Assembly: GCA_023055425.1 (NCBI GenBank)
Contig: JALGPY010000004.1
Location: forward strand, 64,627,718-64,691,717
Origin: Linanthus parryae
Taxonomy: Eukaryota > Streptophyta > Magnoliopsida > Ericales > Polemoniaceae
DNA: 64,000 nt
Direction: 5' to 3'
Shown here: one piece after another, positions 58,209 to 64,000 of the stretch
How positions within the stretch are numbered: position 1 is the stretch's first letter
Layout of the letters: each line of letters opens with the position of its first letter
Program-made: the position numbers and the translations under genes
Notes under the pieces: generated by a model
What the model saw: only the letters and a program-made list of their open reading frames with translations
Database searches by the model: none
What the model was told of the DNA's origin: nothing

Positions 58209-61200
58209 TGATTACCTATTATTAGGCAAGCTAGAAACCCATCATGACTACTTGCCTTGCTCACCATAAACTTCTCTCAATTATACTCTTCCTAAGTTAT
58301 CTTGTTCACTGGATTAAAACATTCTAGTGCATTCCCGGATTTGAGAAAGGGAGCCACAAAATCATGGACAAAAAATTTTATTTTGCTATTCTATGGGTGT
58401 AAAACTTGTGGGAGTTGGATACCTATCAACCCTAGAGTCTTTTCCAAATTTTATTCCTCATATTTAATCCTTTGAGGGTAGTAAAGTGTTCCATCTTTGG
58501 TTGTGTTTTTGTGCGTAGTTGAGTATACTAGTGCACTTCTTGCAAGTAAGTGTGGTATGACCAATGTACCCAATCTCTTGTAAAATTGTAAAGCTTTTTC
58601 AATCAGTCCATTCTCATAATTTCTCACACTCAATATCTCTCTCAAAGTCACAAGAAGTTCTCTTCTTTCCCAATGGAACTTCAACCCATTTTTGCGTTGC
58701 GACCTCCACAAAACACCATCAAAACATCATCTTCTTGCCTTTAAAGCATTGAATTGTGCCCAAGCTAGATACAAATTTGGGGGAGTTCTTCATTCGTCCT
58801 AACCAAGTATTGAAGCTTACAATCACTCTTTTACTCACCATTCTTGATCTTTAAGGTAAATCCTTGTTATATTCTTTGATCTTTGAATATTCTTGGTTCT
58901 AGTATCTTTTTCCATGGTAAATTATCTAAAAATATCATTGCATGTGTCTATTTTTGTATCTTCTTGAGGATTCATGGGTTCATACTCATGGAGGAAGGTT
59001 TTGAAAGAAGGTTTGTGTCTCAAAAGATGAGTGTTGTTCTTGATCTCTCTATTTCACACTTCTCATCTATTCAAATCATGTGTTTTTTCTCATTATTGAA
59101 GTCTATGTGCTGCATATAGAATTGCATGTGCCTCTTCTATATATTATATGACCTTCAATGAAATCCTTTCATATTCAAAGATCAGGTTGTGCAAGACTTG
59201 GAACAGCTCAGCTATTTCAAGGCCTTGAATCAGCTTTCAAAGCCTTGAATTAGTCTCATAGGCTTGAAAATAGTTTAGCAGTTTAGCTATTTTCAAGGCC
59301 TTGAAACTGGATTCAAAGCCTTGAAACTGCTTAACCTGTATGCACACTCGCAGGGGGAGTTTTCTGCAAACTCTCTGAGTTGATTCCCTCTCTTTCTCTC
59401 ATATGTTTGATTCACTGTTACTAGATGATGAAAGAAAAATTGTTCTAACATGCTTTGAGCATAAGATATCATCTGTTTGACCATGATAATGCAGGAAATT
59501 TTGTTTCTAATATTTGCAGGATTGTTTCCTAAACTGAAGTTGTGCAGATTTAGAAATAGATGAATATTTTGGTCCTGTGATCAATCAGAGACTTATGACA
59601 GCTTCTCAGGTTGCCCTAGGACAAGATCACAACAATATCTCTGAAGATTGTGATCAACTATCCGTTGGAGAAATCTGTTAAAGAGAGTCAAAGCTGTTGC
59701 CTACAAAATAGGAAGTTGTTGCTGAAAATTTGGGAAGATTTGCAGAGCTTCAAACAGTTTAAATAGAGCTCACCTTGAAGCGAAAATATACGAGACTCAA
59801 CGAGCAAAAACAAGAGACAAGTTTCTAGATTGACAAAGCACAAAATAGGAACATCAAACTCTCAATCCTTTCCACAAAAGTTCACTGCATTTTCACTGCA
59901 GTTTTCTACTCTAAGTGTACTTCTGTATTGAGCTGTATTGGTAGATCATTTCTATATTATCTCTACATATATTCTCAAGCGTTGTTCAAAGTGAACAATA
60001 GATAATTCTTAGTTAATCAGTTAGCTAGAGCAGGTACTAGACAGGTTAGGGAAAACCACAAGCTGTAACAGAGTAAGGGAACTCTCTGGGCTTGAGTTCT
60101 AGGGCTTAGCTTTTGATTAATAAGAATTGAGTTGAAAATCCTGCAGGGATCTAATCCCTGAGGTAGAGACGTAGGTCCAAGTGGAATGAACTCTATAAAT
60201 CACTTGTCTTATGCATTTACAGTTCATTCTTTTTATAGTTTTTGCAGCACACAAAATTGTCTGCTTTTCAAGGGTTTGAAATTGTTTTCAAGGCCTTGAA
60301 AAAGGCATACTTGCTTTATACTTTCTGCATTTTCTCCAAGGGCTTGAACTAGTTTTCAAGGCATTGAACTTCATTTTTTGCACAAGTTTTCATCTTCCTA
60401 GCAAGTTTTGCAAAAAGTTGGCATACTCTATTCACCCCCCTTCTAGAGTATCTTAGCTGCATTAACATCTGCATACTCACACTTTCAATTGGTATCAGAT
60501 ATTGTATCACTGTATAAGATTTAACCATCTTGTGATCATTAGTACTGCAGGTGGTGGTGGTTTCTCACAGGGAAGAGCTGCTAACAGACCTCCTCTATTT
60601 TGTGGAGAAAATTTTTCTCACTGGAAAGCTCTCATGAAAATGTTCATTATTGATCAAGATCCAGAGCTTTGGACCATTATCCAAAATGGACCTCATAATT
60701 TCTACACAGAGAAAGATGGGATCAGAACTTCCAAAACAGAAGACTCACTCTCCTCTTCTGAATTAGAGCAATTTTCTAAGAACTACAAAGCTATTAACAT
60801 TTTGTATTGTGCTTTGAGTACAGATGAATTCAACATGATCTCTGGATGCACAACTGCAAAAGAAATCTGGGATAAGCTTGTGGTTAACTTTGAGGGAACC
60901 AGTCAAGTCAAGCAAACCAAGATCAACATTTATCTCATGCAATATGAGCTGTTTAAGATGAATGCAAATGAGTCCATCAGAGACATGTTCAAGAGGTTCA
61001 CTGATATTGTTAACAACCTTGATTCAATAGGAAAACATTTTTCCAATGAAGAAAAGGTGAGGAAGATTCTCAGAAGTCTTCCAAAGGCAAAATGGGAACC
61101 AAATACCACAGCTACTGAAGAAGCTCAGAATCTCTCAACTTTACAACTTGATGACCTACAAGGGAAGTTCCTGACACATGAGATATCTATGAATGAAGTA

Positions 61201-61852
61201 GATGGAGAACTCCCAGATGGTGTCAAGAACTTAGCTCTCAAAGAAAAATAGATGAGAGAACACAGAGCCTTGAAACTGAGGATGGTGATGATGAAGATCC
61301 AATTGCCTTAATTTCCAAAGCCTTGACAAGGATTCTCAAAATAAAGAAAAACTTTGGAAACATAGATTTCAACAGAGAAAGGCCTAGATCATCCAGCAGC
61401 AAGGACTACAAAGGTAAGTCCTCTTCACAAAACAAATCAAAAGTTATGAACTGCTTTGAATGTGGTGATGCATGATACTTGATAAGAGATTGTCCACACA
61501 AGAAAAGCAAGAGCTTTCAAAAGAAAGATCATGACAGAAGAAATAAATCCATGATAGCTTCATGGAGTGATTCAGATAGCTCTAGTGAATCTGAATCTGA
61601 GGAAGAACATGCCAACCTATGCTTTATGGCCAAGCATGATGAAAGTTCTGAGAAGAACATTGAGGTAATGGTAAATTGTCTGATTTTAAAACCAAAAGAA
61701 TCTCTTTCAGAATATCTCAGAACAATGATTTTGAATGAGGAAGATTATCTGAAAGAGATCAGACTTTTGAAAGAAAAAGTTCATGAGCAAGCAAAATAAA
61801 ACTTACAACTTGTTTGCCTAAATCAGAATCTTGAAATCTCTCAGAAGAAAAA
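58209..61852 (+). mobile_element. SIRE/Maximus-like copia element, 5' part
   Basis: A tRNA-iMet PBS-like TGGTATCAGA at 60490-60499 is followed by a SIRE-type gag (60538-61799). The preceding LTR would end TTTCA at 60487. Its start is not certain; TGATTACC at 58209, where copia-3 LTR similarity stops, is the best candidate and would give a ~2.3-kb LTR. The rest of the element lies beyond the Athila-like insertion, outside the window. The LTR region carries repeated TTCAAGGCCTTGAA palindromes. Confidence 0.6.
60538..61799 (+). pseudogene. SIRE-like gag
   Basis: Reads STAGGGGFSQGRAANRPPLF, GENFSHWKALMKMFIIDQDP, ELWTIIQNGP, KAINILYCALSTDEFNMI, KEIWDKLVVNFEGTSQVK, and the UBN2-like KRFTDIVNNLDSIGK...RKILRSLP. 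The expected initiator at 60538-60540 is ATT, not ATG. A 1-nt loss near 61246 shifts the frame; then NCFECGDA, a TGA, and IRDCPHKK form a knuckle whose His position is destroyed. A Ser/Glu/Asp-rich tail follows (SDSDSSSESESEE) up to 61799. Confidence 0.82.
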
Positions 61853-63395
61853 TGATAACGCCCAATTAGGGGTTATCTTTTAGCCTGATTTCACGAGCGT
61901 TTGTGTCGGAAAACAGCGTCTTTTGCCGGGATTTGCCTTAGAATGCCTCGGGAAGTTAGAACGAGACGTTTATTTTTACTTTCTGGATTCCTGCTTATTT
62001 ATTGCTTTTATTGGATATGATCGCGGGTTCTGTTTATGTTGCCTTTTCAGGAACAGGTTCAGGAGGTGCATCGGGAAGCGTGCCGAGACCAAACCGGGGC
62101 TGTCTCGGGAAACATGCACAAGATCGAGCTAAGACGGGAACACGGAAAAGTAGGAGAACACCAAGGGAGGCAAACCGGAGACTTCAAGCAGAAGTGTGGG
62201 ACCCAGGAGACCCAACTGGGCCCAGCAGAGGATCAAGCCGGGCCAGAACACAGCCCCTGCCTACGTATATACGCAGGGAGATATGGGAGCATGATTTCTG
62301 GGCCCTGGTTGCGTATATACGCAACCCTTGCGTATATACGCAGCCATGTTGACTTTTTTCCCAAGTCGGTGGACCGATGGTAGTTTTCGTAAATTATGGC
62401 ACAAGTGTTTCGGGAAAAACAACACTATTTAAAGACTCGTCCAGACTCGTTTTGAGACACAATACACAGCACAACCGAAGGACAAGTCAGAGCATCCCCG
62501 AAGAGCACGGAAGAGCGATTCGAGATCTGAAGACTTAGTTTGATTTCATTCTCTCTCTTTACATTCAGAAACTGTGTTTAGTATTATGTCTAGTTGTAGC
62601 TAAACTTCTTACCTAGGTTCTCGGTGAACCTAGGGTTTCGTATCCAGATTTTATGACTAGTTTGATTATGGATTCATGATTGTTATCTTAATTCAGCAAG
62701 TTGTATCTGTTATTTAGGCCTTGATTATTCTCGTATATGCATGATAGGATTGATCACCCAGGATTGCTACAGACCCAAGCCCGTTGGTGAAAACGTCAGG
62801 TTAGGGTTAGGAAGAAAAGTCAGGAATTAGTACCTTACCCTGATAGACTGACCAGAGAAAGGGAGATAGGGCTAGCACCGAAAAACGTGAGACCGAGTGT
62901 TAGAGAATTGGACCCGGGCCATTCCGACATGTTAGAAACGCTAACAGGATTAGATCGAGACTGCAGACTTAGGCAGCTTAACAGGAATCCGAAAGTCTGC
63001 AGGATCGGGATTACGTGTGGAAGCTGAAAGGTCACTGCACAACCGGTACGTTGCACAGATAACAAAACTGCTGAGTTTTTCATATCAAACGTAAAACTGA
63101 AATCTGTAGAAACCTTAGGGGATCCTGGTGCCTAGTTCCCATCTATTATAGTAACAACCAATTCAGCTTATTTCAGAAAAACGTCACAAAAATATTTACG
63201 TTTTCGTTTTTAATTTTTGTTTTTAGGTTAGTAAACTGCAATCACAACCAACTCATCCTTGTTACTACACCCGGTTAACTAAAACTGATTACGTGAGAAA
63301 ACCCGAAACAGTCTCTGTGGGATCGACAACCCGAGTTGAAATACACCCGGTATTACTTGATTTCGTATACTTGCGAACAACCTGTATTCTTCGCA
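61853..63395 (+). repeat. Athila-like 5' LTR
   Basis: Starts TGATAACGCCCAATTAGG; the end is taken as TTCTTCGCA (63395), nine bases before the PBS. It has the conserved GGGATCGACAACCCGAG near its 3' end. Three TGCGTATATACGCA-type palindromes lie at 62263-62342. Related to the solo LTR at 28205-29776. Confidence 0.75.
62263..62342. repeat. Three palindromic TGCGTATATACGCA motifs in LTR
   Basis: Copies at 62263-62275 (first base changed: ACGTATATACGCA), 62310-62323 and 62329-62342. The latter two are perfect 14-bp palindromes six bases apart. Confidence 0.9.
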
Positions 63396-63404
63396 TGAAG
63401 TTTT

Positions 63405-63422
63405 TGGCGCCGTTGCCGGGGA
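63405..63422 (+). other. Athila-like primer binding site (tRNA-Asp)
   Basis: TGGCGCCGTTGCCGGGGA, complementary to the 3' end of plant tRNA-Asp. Confidence 0.92.
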
Positions 63423-63629
63423 CTTTTTAGGGTCTATTTAGTTGTCAGAATTAGTTTTAAGAGTTTTTTATTTTTCAGTTTCGTTATTTTTCTTTTATCT
63501 CACTGCGTTTTGAATCTGCGTTTTCAGGACTGTACAGTTGATGCTCAGATTGCCTCGCAATTTGGTACCACTACTCGACAATCCAGAAAAGCTGTACACC
63601 GAACAGAACCACAGAAACCGAGAAAGCAG

Positions 63630-64000
63630 ATGGCAGGCAACCCGAGTGACAACCTCGAGAACCCTGCAACCGGTGGGGAGGAACGAGAGACTCGTACCCA
63701 AGCCCACATGGCTCGGTACATCGAAGAACTTGTCACAGCAGGCCTTACTACCCGAAGCAACCAGAGGACATATAACCGGTCTGGGAAAGTGTTGGTGGAA
63801 AATTTCGAAGTCCCCATCGGGGGGCATGAGCGAGCCATTGTGGTGCCCGAGATCACCGCCGAGCACTTTGACATCAAGCCATCCACCATCTAGACGGTAC
63901 AAACTCTCTGCCCGTTTCATGGCAAGGCCGACGAAGACCCGAACGATTTTATCGGGAAATTCGAGGATTACTGCAACAAGGTCCGATACAAGGGGGTAGA
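63630..64000 (+). pseudogene. Athila-like gag N-part (truncated by window)
   Basis: ATG at 63630 (MAGNPSDNLENPATGGEERE). Residues about 70-90 carry RAIVVPEITAEHFDIKPSTI, then a TAG at 63891, then TVQTLCPFHGKADEDPNDFI and GKFEDYCNKV in the same frame. The F-x-G-x3-EDP and F-x2-[YI]C pattern is characteristic of Athila gag. One nonsense codon interrupts this copy. Confidence 0.8.

Larger units (their letters stand above)
61853..64000 (+). mobile_element. Athila-like Ty3/gypsy element, 5' part (runs off window)
   Basis: LTR (61853 to about 63395), then TGGCGCCGTTGCCGGGGA, the tRNA-Asp PBS used by Athila-type elements, then a gag frame from 63630 that continues past the window edge. Inserted in the SIRE-like gag. 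The 3' end and TSD are not in the window. Confidence 0.88.

Overview
The window looks like nuclear DNA of a flowering plant, probably a eudicot. It is AT-rich and filled almost entirely with plant transposons: Ty1/copia retrotransposons primed by initiator tRNA-Met, an Athila-type gypsy element primed by tRNA-Asp, LINE relics with plant-type zf-RVT motifs, a FAR1-related MULE, a Stowaway MITE and a tRNA-derived SINE head. I find no intact host protein-coding gene, no rRNA and no ordinary tRNA gene. Nearly every coding stretch is a retrotransposon or transposase reading frame, and all are broken to some degree.

Layout. 1-2261: nothing recognised. 2262-4130: LINE relic (minus strand) split by a Tourist-like MITE (3231-3955). 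4878-10487: solo LTR (minus, TSD GAACC) of a family with termini TGAAAYACCC / TGTTWCA, itself split by a second solo LTR of the same family (6093-8688, plus, TSD CAATA) that carries a SINE head and a Stowaway MITE. 11315-19697: nearly full-length Ty1/copia element (copia-1, minus). 20028-21184: long-TIR, Mutator-like non-autonomous element. 21480-22560: decayed PIF/Harbinger ORF1-like relic. 22620-23140: ~100-bp tandem repeat. 24330-27703: MULE with TIRs and a frameshifted transposase. 27704-30385: further LTR of the TGAAAYACCC type, split by an Athila-like solo LTR (28205-29776).

31973-58208 is one old Tork-like copia element (copia-3, minus). Its integrase region was split by a large insertion at 34787-56002, bounded by a 5-bp CCATA duplication. 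That insertion is a tandem array LTR1 - internal A - LTR2 - internal B - LTR3 of a non-autonomous retrotransposon. The element has a tRNA-iMet PBS, a purine tract and a gag-like reading frame, but no reverse transcriptase or integrase. LTR2 was later hit by an 8.5-kb copia element (copia-2, 41177-49685, TSD TAAAC) of the same family as copia-1. Internal B was hit by a third member of that family, now a solo LTR (52431-53862, TSD GTCAA); internal A still shows the empty site. After copia-3 come the 5' part of a SIRE/Maximus-like copia element (about 58209-61852) and, inserted in its gag, the 5' LTR, PBS and start of gag of an Athila-like gypsy element (61853 to the window edge).

The most informative observations are: (1) the LTR-int-LTR-int-LTR array inside a single target-site duplication, with a chimeric middle LTR that fits unequal crossing-over between the two LTRs of one element; (2) matching splice-donor and splice-acceptor-like sequences, 667-788 bp apart, in five copies of the same LTR family; (3) a gag-like protein whose C-terminal neighbour looks like a second, diverged copy of its own central domain; (4) clustered perfect palindromes in two other LTRs. 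The genes do not form a pathway. The window is a record of nested insertions whose relative order can be read from TSDs and empty sites. All calls were made by eye, with no database search.
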